Positions 1-12,656 of a DNA stretch of 64,000 bases are shown here, one piece after another. A program made the translations under genes and the position numbers. Positions within the stretch are counted from its first letter, which is position 1. Every line of letters begins with the position of its first letter. Below the pieces are notes generated by a model. It worked only from the letters and a program-made list of their open reading frames with translations, was not told the origin of the DNA and ran no database searches. The stretch is from contig CM049316.1 of assembly GCA_026874595.1 (NCBI GenBank), forward strand, positions 14,263,839-14,327,838, given 5' to 3'. This DNA is from Sipunculus nudus (Eukaryota; Annelida; Sipuncula; Golfingiida; Sipunculidae).

Positions 1-780
1 TCTTGGAAGTATGGACGTATCGTCCGCCCAAGTGCCGGTGTCCGCTAGTTTTTTCCGGGATAATTTTTTTTATACAGGTGAAGCAGTGTAAACCTGTCTG
101 GTCCAAAGATTGCAGGTGCTAAAGAATAAAACCTCACCTTGCTTTGATTTTGTAATAATTTAAAATATGACAAAACAGGTTACAGCATGAACGACTTTTT
201 CATTGCCAGAACAAAGAGTGTAGGCCTAATATGAATGATGAACTCTGGCTCGAATAATAAGCCAGGCAAACTGATGACATCAGTCCATTGAAGGTGACGA
301 TCATTGTGACGTCATGCACATTGTCTCATCACACTGCGCAGACTCGGACTCTCAAGAGTACGACACTGCTGTCTTGGAATTGTTGGAGTCAAAATCTGAC
401 TCCAATAATGCACCGCGCGGCAGTCTGACTATTAGCTGATACTATTAGCATAATATGTACGGGGCTGAACTTCGGCAAGTTACTTAAGGGAACCCACAAT
501 TTTAGCTCAGCTGACGTCTGACAGTTAGCTGATAAGTAACCCGGTATATATGTGCTGTAGTTACGGTTAATCGTCCGTCCGTCCGTTAATTTCGTGTTAA
601 GAGAATTTGGTACCAGGCTACACTTGTCAAGTAGTTCGGTCCTTCCCACAGTGCCCAAACAGAAGAGATTCGTTTTGAGTAGAAACGACCTCTGGCGGAA
701 GGGTGAAACATGTACACTGACAGCGGAAATACACAAGTAGTGAAAAGGAGCCAATGTAGTCCGTTAAAATGCGTTGAATT
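1..780. repeat. Dispersed repeat family, copy 1 (partly inverted relative to copy 2)
   Basis: Two modules are visible. The part up to about 420 reappears as a reverse complement at about 850-1256. The part from about 440 to 720 reappears in direct orientation at about 1268-1508 with high identity. The second module ends in an imperfect hairpin (664-693) with core TCGTTTTGAGTAGAAACGA, a motif also present at about 48.2 and 55.5 kb. A palindromic TGACGTCA lies at 308-315. The ORFs that cross this stretch change frame between copies and are not conserved as protein. The left end may continue outside the window. Class unknown; a non-autonomous transposon is possible. Confidence 0.6.
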
Positions 781-849
781 TTGTGTAAAGTAGTTCTATG
801 TCATGTAAAACGAATTTACTTTGCGACTCTTTTGCCTTATTAATGCTGA

Positions 850-1510
850 AATACCGTGGTTGGCGTCTTATCGGCACTGCTGGACAGTACATTCCTCCAT
901 GGTACACTTTCAGTGTCTATGGCTGCGTTTTGTGTTCGTACGTTAGACAACAGTGACGTCACAAAGACGTCACAATGTTCGGTCGCGCGTCACCTTCAAT
1001 TGACTGACGTCATATGCTTGACTGGCTTTTTTATTATCAGTTCTCAGACAAGGAATAATTCGTAAACGCTGTATTGTGTTTTGTCATATTTTAGATTGTC
1101 TCATACAAAATCAAAACAAGGTAAGGCATTACTTTTTACGCAGGTAGTCGGCGGAATAGCTCCTGCAACATTTGGACAAGAAAGGTTTACACTGCTTTAC
1201 ACGTATGAAAAATTATCCCAGAAAAACATGTTGACACGGGTACTGGGACGTACTTTATAGGTGCATAATATATACGGGGCTGAACTTCGGCAAGTTAAGG
1301 GTACTCACAATTTTAGCTCAGCTGACGTCTGACTATTAGCTGATAAGTAACCCGGTATATATGTGCTGTAGTTATGGTTAATCGTCCGTTAATTTCGTGT
1401 TAAGAGAATTAGGTACCAGGCTACACTTGTCAAGTAAATCGGTCCTTCCCACAGTGCCCAAACAGAAGGAATTCGTTTTGAGTAGAAACGACCTCTGGCG
1501 GAAGGGTGAT
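850..1510. repeat. Dispersed repeat family, copy 2
   Basis: This block pairs with copy 1: 850-1256 is the inverted counterpart of 1-420, and 1268-1508 is a direct copy of 440-720. Mixed inverted and direct pairing suggests either two insertions of one element in different orientations or a rearranged composite. TGACGTCA palindromes occur at 954-961 and 1005-1012. No coding potential is shared between copies. Confidence 0.6.
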
Positions 1511-1629
1511 TGTCTCACAAACACCATGCAGCCATGACATGGAATGTGTTCGGACAGTGTTCCATGGATGAATGTTCTTTCAAGCACTGCAGCAGTCAAT
1601 CGGTCCATCAGCATAAATTTCGCAAAAGA

Positions 1630-2840
1630 GCCGCAAAGTAAATAATTTTTTACATGATATATAATATCTCTTTACACAAGATAAGCAGAATATCTGTTTA
1701 TTTACTTTAAACCAAACTGTAATATTTTTTAAAATAAAATATTATTTGCGAGCAATACATGCGGACAAGGATTTTTGGGACGGATAAAATATATTTTCAC
1801 CAAAAATTATCTATGTACGTAAGGATACACTAAAATAAAAAAAGAAAGGAACTAAATAATTACGGGCCCCCTTTAACATACATATATACTGATATAGCTT
1901 GACACCAGGGAATATGATGCCTGCTGTTCCACGACATATACCTACCCTGCACTTAGGAGAAACTTCAGGTGGCAGAAAATGTTGTCAAAATGATCTTCTA
2001 GGCCTACCTGAATATTTATTGGATGATCTAGATTCATTAATAATGGATAATACAGAAATTTTAATGTGACTTGGCAGAAAATGTATGTAATCGTAATACA
2101 TTTCTGTAAAATTTAATTGTAGTTTTAAGAAATTTATATATAATATACAGGTCATAATATTAATTGGAAGTGGCTCATTTTCCGGCATTATTGAATACAG
2201 CCGGCATTGCCGGCAGTTTAGTCATCTACTCATATATATATCAATAATCTCTTTGACTTTTAATTATACTTTTACTATAAGTTGTACAGCTCGGTCAAAG
2301 TACGTCCAAATTATAGAAAATGTTTTAATAGTTATGTTCTAAGAGTAAGAATGTTATGAGAAATTTTTTGACATCTAGACCTATGACAGGATAAAACGTA
2401 ATGATGCACAACTGTAACCATACAATTTACCATCTTAAGTCTTTAATGTTATTATGATTATATTTTTAAACATATTATAAAAACATTATTGTAACTTGTA
2501 TATATATATATATATATAAATTAAGTATTTTTAACGTCCGTACATACATGTACTCATGACAATTAGCTTAGCTCTGATTGTCAAATCATGTAAACACAAG
2601 TGTTTTTTTATTGAAGTTGTTTCGTTCAGGTTCTCATGTTGTCAAGGACGCTTAGCAACCTGCGTTTGTGCTCATGATGTATGTCTGTTGATTTTTGTCT
2701 TCACCGTTTGAAAACACTTGTTTTAGCTTAAGCCCAGCACACTTTCTCATTAATTTTTTACCTCACCTTCTGGGCCCAAAATCAAACAAGTACGAGAGTT
2801 CCTCTGGACAATTTTTGGTTCCAGTATAGAGGGTTACACA
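1630..2840. other. AT-rich stretch, nothing recognised
   Basis: The sequence is AT-rich with a short TA run near 2505-2517 and a small GC palindrome (CCGGCATTGCCGG) near 2201-2213. Short ORFs present here have no recognisable motif. I see no gene, RNA or transposon end. Confidence 0.4.
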
Positions 2841-2844
2841 TTTA

Positions 2845-2998
2845 GTTATTCTTATATAATTATATATGGTTTAAATGGAACTCTGTGTGTGTAAGAATCG
2901 CACCGTGGGTGTAGGGCATCAATGAAATTCCTTAAAAAAACATTTACTACCAAGAAACATAGTCCTTCTTATTATTTTGAATATACACATATGATTGT
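2845..2998 (+). repeat. Left flanking repeat of the MITE trio
   Basis: About 150 bp ending in a segment with ATCAATGAAATTCC and an interrupted TTTACTA..AAGAAA pattern is found again, diverged, at about 4980-5135 on the other side of the three MITE-like elements. Either the trio inserted within an older tandem duplication or the host segment was duplicated along with it. Confidence 0.45.
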
Positions 2999-3629
2999 AC
3001 TATATAGTCCGTTCCTGTACCCCTGTCCACCTGATTTTTCGCGATTATCTCTACATAAGACAAATTTGGCAAACAAAATTTGCACCATTGGCATAAAGAG
3101 GCAAAAGCGTAATTTTTGGTACCTTACCTACTTAAGATATAAATATTATTAACTTTACTGCCTGGTTGACATGTCTCATATATATCCATGGTTCATGGCG
3201 TCCCTAATATGCGGCCATTGTTTATCCTGCTTGGATTTGGATATAAAGTAATGTGACGTAACAGTGAAGCGCGTGCACGCGGAGAATACAAGTCTCGCTG
3301 TAAACAGAGGTCGGCAGCTCTTGATTATTGGTACCGTGAATGTTGGTGCCTCTTTAGTACGTCACGTCTATTATGACGTCATCACTATCCCCTGATATGC
3401 CCATTTAACAGATTAGTGGCAAGATGTCGCTAAAGAATAGACTAGTTACTCATAAAATGGTTTTAAATTGTTTACAGGAAAATTACATAAGGTAGGCTAT
3501 TATTTCCATAATAGTTATTTACGCTTTTTCCTCTTTCTTCCCCAAGGTCAAACAGTTTTGGCGTTCTTTGGTTCACAAATAAATAATCGCGAAAAAACAG
3601 GTGGACAGGGGTACTGGAACGGACTATAG
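2999..3629. mobile_element. MITE-like inverted-repeat element, copy 1
   Basis: The ends form a terminal inverted repeat of roughly 45 bp. It starts TATAGTCCGTTCC, continues through a CCCCTGTCCACCTG block and a TTTTTCGCGATTAT block, and is mirrored at the right end, finishing GGAACGGACTATAG. The interior of about 540 bp carries no open transposase frame, so it looks non-autonomous. A TGACGTCA palindrome is at 3374-3381. It abuts copy 2 directly. Confidence 0.75.
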
Positions 3630-4265
3630 TATAGTCCGTTCCAGCACCCATGTCCACCTGTTTTTTTTTGCGATTATCTCTACATAAGACAAACTTGCAA
3701 AATAATATTTGCACCAATGGCATGAATTAATTAAGAGGCAAAAGCGTAATTTTTGGTACCTTACCTACTCAAAATTTAAATAATATTCACTTTACGGCCT
3801 GGTTGACATATCTCATATATATCCGTGGTTCATGGCGTCCCTAATAAGTGGCCATTGTTTATTCTCCCTGGATATGGATATATTGTAATGTGACGTAACA
3901 GTGAAGCGCGTGCACGCGGAGAATACAAGTCAGCTGTAAACAGGGGTCGGGAGCTCTTGATTATTGGTCCCTTGAACATGGGCGCCTCTTTAGTACGTCA
4001 CGTCTATTATGACGTCATCACTAATCCCTGATATGCCCATTTCACAGATTAGTGGCACGATGTCGCAACAGAATAGACTTGTTACTCATAAAGTGCTTTT
4101 AAATTGTTTACAGGAAAATGACATAAGGTATGCTAATATTTCCATAATAGTTAATTACGCTTTTTCCTCTTTCTGCCCTAAGATCAAAAAGTTTGGACGT
4201 TCTTTGATTATCAAAAAAATAATCACGAAAAAACAGGTGGACAGGGGTGCTGGAACGGACTATAG
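3630..4265. mobile_element. MITE-like inverted-repeat element, copy 2
   Basis: This is the same family and orientation as copies 1 and 3, with matching ends and interior. The right junction reads GGACTATAG followed immediately by CTATAGTCC, two exactly complementary 9-bp ends with no spacer. A TGACGTCA palindrome is at 4010-4017. The ORFs reported on both strands come from the inverted repeats and are not evidence of a gene. Confidence 0.75.
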
Positions 4266-4896
4266 CTATAGTCCGTTCCACACCCCCTGTCCACCTGATT
4301 TTTTCGCGATTATCTCTACATAAGACAAATTTGCCAAACAAAATTTGCACCAATTGCATAAAGAGGCAAAAGCGTAATTTTTGGTACCTTTCCTACTCAC
4401 AATATAAATATTATTTACTTTACGGCCTGGTTGACATGTTTCATATATATTCGTGGTTCATGGCGTCCCTGATAAGTGGCCATTGTCTATCCTCCTTGGA
4501 TATGGATATAAAGTATAATGTGACGTAAGAGTGAAGCGCGTGCACGCGGAGAATACAAGTCTCGCTGTAAACAGGGGTAGGCAGCTCTTGACTATTGGTC
4601 CCGTGAATGTTGGTGCCTCGTTAATACGTCACGTCTATTATGACGTCATCACTATTTCCTGAAATGCCCATTTCACAGATTAGTGGCAAGATGTCGCTAC
4701 AGAATAGACTAGTTACTCATAAAATGGTTAAAAATTGTTTACAGGAAAATGATATAAGGTAGGCTATTATTTCCTTAGTAGTTAATTACGCTTTTTCCCC
4801 TTTACGCCCTCAGGTCAAAAAAGTGTTGGCGTTCTTTGATTCGCAAAAAAATAATTGCGAAAAAACAGGAAGACAGGCGTACTGGAACGGACTATA
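4266..4896. mobile_element. MITE-like inverted-repeat element, copy 3
   Basis: Third head-to-tail copy, with the same termini and interior and a TGACGTCA palindrome at about 4640-4647. The right end is a little more diverged (CCTGTCTTCC in place of CCTGTCCACC on the inverted strand). Following bases read CTATAG, similar to the bases before copy 1, which fits a TA-rich target. Confidence 0.75.
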
Positions 4897-4979
4897 CTAT
4901 AGTGAGTGATAATTACATCCTTGATTTTCAAACTGAAAATCAACTCTTTTATAGAGTGAGCTAGAGGACTAAAGATTTA

Positions 4980-5135
4980 AAATTCATATGGTTTATATGG
5001 ATCACTTTAGTTCGGTGTTATAATATGCACATGGGTGTAGGAATACTAATCTTGTAATACATGTTGGGTATCAATGAAATTCCATAATATGTTTACTATT
5101 AAGAAATAGTCCCACTTAAAATTTTGAATTTACTG
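4980..5135 (+). repeat. Right flanking repeat of the MITE trio
   Basis: Diverged second copy of the segment at 2845-2998, in the same orientation, including the ATCAATGAAATTCC block. It brackets the three MITE-like elements. Confidence 0.45.
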
Positions 5136-5139
5136 AAAT

Positions 5140-5885
5140 AAAACACATTCTCGCAGATAAAAACACATTCATGTGGGGTGATAAATATCAAACCAGGTTT
5201 GTGCGTGACACATAAGAGGTTACCGGGTGATTCTGGTGTGGGCAATTCACAGATCAGGCGAGTGCGCGCACTCACTTGGTTTGCCATATTTACCCGTATA
5301 TTCATTCATATCGGAAGTGTCAATTTAAAGGTTATATGAGGAATTTTATATTAGAGAGTGTTAAAATATTATAAAATATTTACCGACTATTTATATCAAA
5401 TAATCATCTCATCAAACTACAGAACTTCCAATATATATTATTCTTCTGACCACGGGTCTGTTCGAATAAAAAGGTAACGGTGAACAATAATGAAGACAAA
5501 CGTAGAGTAGTCTAATTACCGGCACTCCATGGAAACAAATGTGTTTAGCTTCTTTGTTATTAGTTATTCATTGACGATTGCTTTCCAAGTCATTAACCAG
5601 AGTTATGATAAGGATAGATGACATTTATGATTTTTCCTCAACGGTCTATCATTTATCTAATCCTGCATTTTGGTAAATACTGTCTTGATGAGATATGAAC
5701 AAGATTTTTAGTGTATATATATATTGGCGGTTTCGCCTCATCGGTATGTATATTTATATACTGAAAGTTGAGATCAACTATATACACCTAATAATGTATT
5801 TCTTTTTTTTTTTTTTTTATTCTATTATTTATGCGGAAAGAGCCGTTAATGAAACAGGAATCGGGTATAGGGATTGACCTATATA
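5140..5885. other. No gene seen; poly-T tract
   Basis: AT-rich sequence with a T homopolymer of about 17 bases near 5802-5818. The short ORFs have no recognisable motif. Confidence 0.35.
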
Positions 5886-5889
5886 TCTT

Positions 5890-6002
5890 CTTAAATAAAG
5901 TAACAAACATGTACCAGCTACATCATGATTTATGAGATGAATCGACTGTACACTGCTCGATTTTTGTTCTCAGTATAACCTGCATTTTATCTGGTGATAC
6001 CA
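5890..6002 (+). repeat. Short dispersed repeat, copy 1 (pair with 10815-10927)
   Basis: About 110 bp beginning CTTAAATAAAGTAA, running through GTACCAGCT and ATGAGATGAATCG to an AACCTG block, recurs in the same orientation at 10815-10927 with roughly three quarters of bases matching by eye. Origin unknown. Confidence 0.5.
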
Positions 6003-9000
6003 TGCCTACCAGGTTATATTATAGATCAACGAAACTAAATCTTAAACAATGAATTATTAAACCAATTGCGAAACTAAATCGTAAACACTGAATTATAGAA
6101 CTAATAACGCTGGAGTGTTTACCAATTAATCCTGACTTAACACAAGAGACATTCAACGCCGAAAAAAGACCATGCCGTAAGCTATCAGTGACGTAATCAA
6201 CGGCAGGAAGCAGACGTTCACTAGATTGGAAGATTGTTCAGTGGGTGAAATACAGAACATCCCCAGACGTAAATATACCCGAGGGGAATACAATTCGAGA
6301 GCAATTTTTGTGGTATCGGTCGTAACTTTGCCACTTAGGTGATGCAACGTATAGCCCATTACGGGCTGAGAGCGTGCTGGGTTTTCTTTCAGAAGTTCCT
6401 CTGAGACATTGTCTGTGTATAGCCGTCTGCTGACACGAGGCGGCCGAGCCTTGTACATGGTTGCACTGTACACGCTGATTAGATACATGCTGCAGACGGG
6501 CCAGTGTCTCCCTGAAGGATCGTTCTCAGAAAAGGTTTCTTCCGCTGAGGGCCGTCAATACACCAGACAGGTGTCGGTCCTATCAGCAGCCATGGTCCCG
6601 TGTGCACATCAAAGGTCGTCGAGTGCTCAATCTTTCCTATCTTACCTCTGTTTTCTTATCGTGAATTATTGAAAAATCCCTAACGATAAGAAAATATATG
6701 GTACTGACGATACGTTAGCGCATGCCTATTCATTCTTCAAACACTAGTTTAAGAAACACCTGCGTATTTAATTTTTCTGGTCAAAATTATGCAATAATAA
6801 AGTTATGGGGTTCACAAACAAAACATTCACCTTGAAGGTTAGGTCAACAGTTTGTATTCCGCATTTCAGGAACAGTTGTGCGGTGCTTTAATAGATATCG
6901 TGTTCTGAAGAAATCGTGCACACGAAAAAGGATGACGGATTTTGGAAATGCACCCGTGTCCCCTGAGGGAGCATAATAAAAATACTATTTGCTTATATGC
7001 TTGTGACTCCTTTTAAATGGATAAAAAAACTGGTGAACACAATTAAGGCGGTATACTCCGGTCAATAACTGTCATTTATATAGACGTAAGCTCCTTGTAG
7101 GCTGTATGATATATCTAAAGTACACGTGTTATTTTTAGCCAAGCACGTTATTTATTGTTTGTGCTGCTTTGAAAATTGTACAAAGCCGGTCACAGATTTA
7201 CGTTGCTATTTTATACTATAGTTTAACAGTAATAAATAGAAGAGACGCCTGCGGTCGTAATATATACTAATATATACAAAGGGGTTTCCTTGTTTCCCTT
7301 GCTCTTGGAGAGCGAGGCCTTTAGCTGCAGTTGTTTATCGTTAATTTACAGGTAAGCTGGCGTCGAATTTACCACGAGCACGTGCTGTCATAAACTGCAG
7401 CTTAAAGCTGCCCGGAAACAACATTAAAATAATCCAAAGTGCTGTGTGGTGTAGCAGAGATCCGAAATGATGCAAAATTAATAAATGTGAAAAGGACGGG
7501 TCAGTTTACAAATATGATAAATAGCATACAGTTACCAACGCCGTATAATGACTAGATGAACATTAAAGTTTTATCAGGGTTTTCTTGCATCAAGAACATG
7601 TCTTAATATTACTTAATTACTGAAGAATTGTTTTGTCATTTTCGGCAATGTAAACACGTAGATTTATAACCTGAGTTCAAATCTTGACCCAGATTATTTC
7701 CACAATCAGGTCAGTGCTTTATTTGTTGAAAGTCAACTTCCTAATAAATATTACGATATGCACAGTGACACAAAGATATCGTGTAAAAAGACAAAAAAGA
7801 CCGACTGACAAACATGTTTAAAAAGATATAAATATGAGAAATTTTTTCTCTATATTGAAGATAACTTAAAGTCGGTCCATTTCATCAGATTGTACCTTGG
7901 ACAATATATTATGTCAATATACTGTGTCCAGTTATGAGCATCAAGCCGAAGGTAACAATATATAGTCGCTTGTTGACTACCCGTATTCTAGTTTATCACT
8001 TGTATCTTATAAATTGTTATATATTAAAAATAAAATAAACTTTACTATGCAACTGTAAAAGATATGTGAAACATAAAGAATCAATATGTGAAGTCCTCTT
8101 TACAAAAAATAAGTGAAAACAAACTGTAACAAGATGTGTTATTGTGGTGATAGTGCATAATTGTGATTGACTCTGAGATTAAATGACTCTGAGAGAGTTT
8201 TGCTTCATATATAACTATTCTATTGTCAAAATGTACATGGTAACCTTGATAGTACCATATATAAATGCTCTATAGTAAAAGCGTATGGTACCATGGAGGT
8301 CACATCTATGTGGTAATGTAAATGAGATTTTTTCGCAACAGCTGTAATTACTCTTTGGTAAAAGGTGAACCTCATCAGACTAAGAATTGTGTGTAAAAAT
8401 TATAATATAGGGTATTGTAACACTGACTGCACATCTATGTAGTTTTCTATGCACATCTATGTAATATTGCTGATAAAATAATTGATGTAAGGCTGTGATA
8501 GTGATTTATGTTTCAATAAACACATTTAAGTTCTGAGAAATGTTTGTCTGGGTACAAAAGTCATCAAGATAATAAAAAAATAACGTATTACTTACAAAAA
8601 CTAAAATCGGTTATTGGGCCAAGCCCATCGGCAGATGGGCCAGAAGATCCGCAAACAGGCTCCAACATATATATTTATATGCTGACTGCTGAAGCTGGTA
8701 TGATATGTATACTGATATGTACGCTTGATCATATGAAGTTTACAGAATTCTACTTAAAGTTTGTGTTAAAGTTGATATGGGGTATGCATATCAACACATT
8801 CAAGGAACAACCAGACATAAATAGTCCCATCAAACACAGTAGAAACAAAATAAATACTAATGGAAATAATCCGATGCCATCATAGTTGTCGATTTCTTCA
8901 AACTGACATAAATAACATTTCATAAGAATCCGTCTTTAATGTCTGGATGTGTAAGTAGCTAATTTACTTATCCCTGGAAACCATGGTATCCATTTCTGAG

Positions 9001-10480
9001 GGTAAACTCGAGTCATTAAACACAGAAATGAGCGGGTATCTCCTCCTAACAAGTGCTTAATATCTTAATGCATCGTGAAAGTTCCATCGGTAGATTCAAG
9101 GAAACAATAAGTTATGTCTTTTGTCTGAAATATACAGGTAATTCATTTCGTGCAGGTAAACATAGTTTCTCAAACAGAACAGATTTGAGCTTGAAAGGAT
9201 TTTTTTACGCAACGATTGACTTCTAGGCACCGACAGCTTTGAGATAAACGAACAAAACGGCGCCTAAGGTAGAAAATAATTCGACCACATAAAATTTATA
9301 TACGCAAGGAATTATGGGCAAACCAGGTTTTATGTGAGCAGTTCTATTGATGTTTCAATAACCCAAGACTGTGGATGAAGTGTTTTAAGAACGTAAATAC
9401 CAGTAATGTGGCAGCGAAAACGGTACAACTAACGCCATAGGGTAAACATTTAGATGTAAAACCAGGGGGTTTCGGGCATATTTCTCCCTCGTTTTGGCAA
9501 GGGTGGATGATAAATGTAATCATCGCCACACCCTGCTATTCAAAGGACAGAATGTATATACTGGAAATAAAATATATCAATGTTCAATAGAAAATTAAAT
9601 AAGCAATTTCATGCAGTTTTAAAAGAAAAAGGGCAGGGTTTGAATAATTCCGAAGCACAAAAAATATTAAATTAATTGTTTGGTGCATTTTAGTATAATT
9701 AAATACATTTCCTATTCAATACAACCAACCCAGCCTTATATCAAGTTGGAAATCCAGTTTTTATTATCAAGAATGACTATACGTTCTGAACACAGGACAG
9801 TTGACAATGAAGAACAGAAATCTTGCCATGGGTCTGTATCTTAATTATTTAAAACTTCAAATTTGGTTCTAATATCCTGCCCGAATTTTTGTGCTTTCAC
9901 AACAGTGCTACCATCATAGGTAATTTGTATTATTAATTAGAGGCACTGATTGCTGCCAACTTTCAGTTAATTTAGTTTCATTCACCTAAAAAAAACCTGT
10001 GTCCTATATCTATTGGTCAAACTTTGCCGTATGACATGAAACTATGTTTACCATGCAGATTACTTAGTAACTCTGCATTCTGTCTATGATTCTCTGAGAA
10101 GGATATATGAGAACAGCCCCATGCAGCTGTATGGCAGATTTCTGACACAGGGTAAGTTATTTTATTTCATTTGTTTAGTTAATTTAACTCTATTATTTCA
10201 CTCTTGAGGTGTATTTTTCTTCAATGAATATGCAACATTGGTCTGTTTGACAATTTCTAGGCCTATAGCTGAAATAGTTAATTGTTATAATGGGTCAAGA
10301 CCACGCGCCTTCATATACGACTTGAAGGAATGTTACTGTTATATTTAGTCGGCGGGAACATGGTGTGAACCTTTACATGTATTGCGAAATGTATCCATGT
10401 ACGCGAATCGTTATGAATATTTATTTATTATCAGTATTATTCTGTTACATATTGAATAAACCCTTACAACAACATCGTGA
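6003..10480. other. Long stretch without recognised gene
   Basis: A locally more GC-rich patch lies at about 6150-6620, with overlapping ORFs on both strands, but I see no splice-site pair or motif that would support an exon. Short imperfect echoes of CACATCTATGT occur at 8300-8470. An ORF at 8544-8885 starts at a CTG and has no recognisable motif. Nothing else is supported. Confidence 0.35.
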
Positions 10481-10482
10481 AA

Positions 10483-10681
10483 TAGAAGCGGATTCGGGGG
10501 GGGGGGGAGGGGGTCAGAGGGTCCGGACCCCCTTTTCCAGCCGCCGCAGCCTTTTTGTAAGGGTTTCAGTTCAATTTTTGCGACCTGGACCCCTTTTTCA
10601 GGACCTTGGGACCTTTTTTGACTTTGTCATTAGTCCTCCTGGGTTGGACCCCCCATTTTCTAAATCCTAGATGCGCCCCTG
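10483..10681. mobile_element. Small G-rich non-autonomous element, hAT-like end
   Basis: The right end, read on the minus strand, starts CAGGGGCGCATCTAGGATTT, the style of end seen in many small hAT-type elements. The left end reads AGAAGCGGATTCGG followed by a G run. A related element lies in the opposite orientation at 56919-57122. It is too small to encode a transposase. No clear target duplication. Confidence 0.45.
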
Positions 10682-10814
10682 GTGAATGAACCACTATTCT
10701 CCCACAAACCACAAAACTGAGTTCTTGATTTTATAAATTTTATTTTTAATATACTTTATATGCAATATGGGCTATCAAAGAAACATGAATTTTGGTAAGC
10801 TTTGCCCTCTAGTT

Positions 10815-10927
10815 TCTTAAATAAAGTAAAAAGCTTGTACCAGCTGCATGCATGCTTCATGAGATGAATCGCCGATACACTGCTGGTTTTGGATCTCGGT
10901 TCAACCTGTATTCCATTTGGTGAGACT
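10815..10927 (+). repeat. Short dispersed repeat, copy 2
   Basis: Same-orientation relative of 5890-6002, sharing the CTTAAATAAAGTAA start, the GTACCAGCT block and the ATGAGATGAATCG block. Confidence 0.5.
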
Positions 10928-10929
10928 TT

Positions 10930-12430
10930 TATTTTAGAACATACAATGCACACATAGTCACACTTGCTTGTAGCTTTCAAATTCATAATCAGCAAAAACC
11001 CATAAGTCGCGTGAATTTCGTGTCAACCACCCATTAATCACATCTCCTAACGTTAGTCCATTTAATTTATCTCGAGCAGCAGTTTGTGACACCTGATAAC
11101 CATTATATTTTCAAAAACACTCTCTCTGTGGAGATTTCGAATCTCTCTGTGGCACCACTTATTAATTCATCATAGGTTATAACTGTTAGACTATCAACCT
11201 CTGAAGTACTCAGATACCAGCAGCACTGCAGCGGCATCACTGTTTAGCCTCAGCTGACAATAACTTGGCCCACAGGGGTAGCTGAAAATTTAGCAACAAT
11301 CTGTACATGTTATCCAAATAATATGATTGTTTGAAATGTTGGCGTTGATGTCTCTCTTCTTTTTGTGTTCATTGACTGTCTTAAGCCAGCACCCGGAGAA
11401 TTCAGAAATGTATACATATTTCCCGTGACATTTTAGATTTCAGGTATCCCGTTAAGGTCTGTAGATACCTTTATTTTGTACTTAGATTTATCTTAGAAAT
11501 ATCTTGAACTAAAAATCCTTATTATAATTGTTTTTTTGTTTTTAAGTATGTTCGAATGGTCAAAACACACAAACAGAATGCACTCAGAGACCGCATATCT
11601 CCGCCAGATTCTAGATCACAAGATCCTGATTGAGATCATGATACTGATCTGAATACCTCAAGAAAAATGTTGGGAAAGGTTCACCAAGTCAATGGTTGCA
11701 ACATGGGTTAGCTGTGCACGCCAGAACAAAGGCGTCTCCAACTAGGAAGTATCTGCATATGCATGCGCGCGAAAGCTTAGGGGAGTCTTTTAACCCGATT
11801 GGAAATTTATAATTTTAACTATTAAAAGGCAGTGGTCTGATGAAACAAACAAACTCACAATAACAAAGAATCTTTTACACAGAAACAAATTATGAAGATC
11901 AAAAATACATAAAAATTTACGCGATTATCTCTTGAATATTACCCAACCCTTCACACAATTTCATTTAAATTCTTTCACAACTGCTTGAGTAAAGTGCTAA
12001 CAGACAAAATATAATGTAACAACAACCTTTCTCCTTCTGCAAAAATAAGGCCTGAATTGATCCTGATCAGTTGGATCTTTCTTTTGACGGCTGTTAACAG
12101 CCGTAGCCTGGATCGTAGGTGGATCGTTTTCAGCCTTAAAACACACGGTGAACAGGGAATGTTGCAGAAGCAAGGCAGCTGGTAATCCTTGACCTAAAAG
12201 TTGATTGTAGATTTTAAGGACAAACATCACATTTTCCCTTCTTATGGTGGTTACCATGGATTCCTCTGTATCGCCAGGTGAAACCTACGATGGCGATACT
12301 GCGAGAGACCTCGTAAGCAGCTAGAGTAAAATACATTTGCAGCTGTGTGGAGAATATATGTTACATCACAGAAAGCTGCGGGAAAATAAATTATGGTCCC
12401 TGAAAGCTTCACCAGCGGTTCTACACCACC
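10930..12430. other. No gene recognised
   Basis: Unique-looking AT-rich sequence. A local echo of CTCTCTGTGG occurs twice near 11120-11155. ORFs are short and without motifs. Confidence 0.35.
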
Positions 12431-12434
12431 TTTG

Positions 12435-12656
12435 TTTTAACCGCTGCTTGGTTTAGCAAGTTTTTCGGTTTACAACTCCAGGGCTGAATCAAGGCCAAAA
12501 ATTAGACCCACGAGAGCGGGGTGCCGCGGATGTAAACAAGGATTTGGATGTACAAGGCAATACTTCGCTCCCATTCGTCTGATAACAATTTTTTGCCAAA
12601 GGCGAACCCTAGTGGTGAGACCCGGAACATCCCGCTGTACAAAGCAGCGGTTAAAA
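12435..12656. mobile_element. Candidate small MITE with 15-bp perfect inverted ends
   Basis: TTTTAACCGCTGCTT at 12435-12449 is exactly complementary to AAGCAGCGGTTAAAA at 12642-12656. The enclosed 190 bp is more GC-rich than its surroundings and has no ORF of note. A convincing target duplication was not found, so it could also be a chance or older foldback. Confidence 0.4.

Noticed and set aside
6153..6672. Exon in the GC-richer patch, either strand
   Set aside because: ORFs overlap on both strands and no convincing acceptor/donor pair borders them.
8544..8885. 113-codon plus-strand ORF
   Set aside because: Begins at a CTG and reads through AT-rich sequence without motifs.
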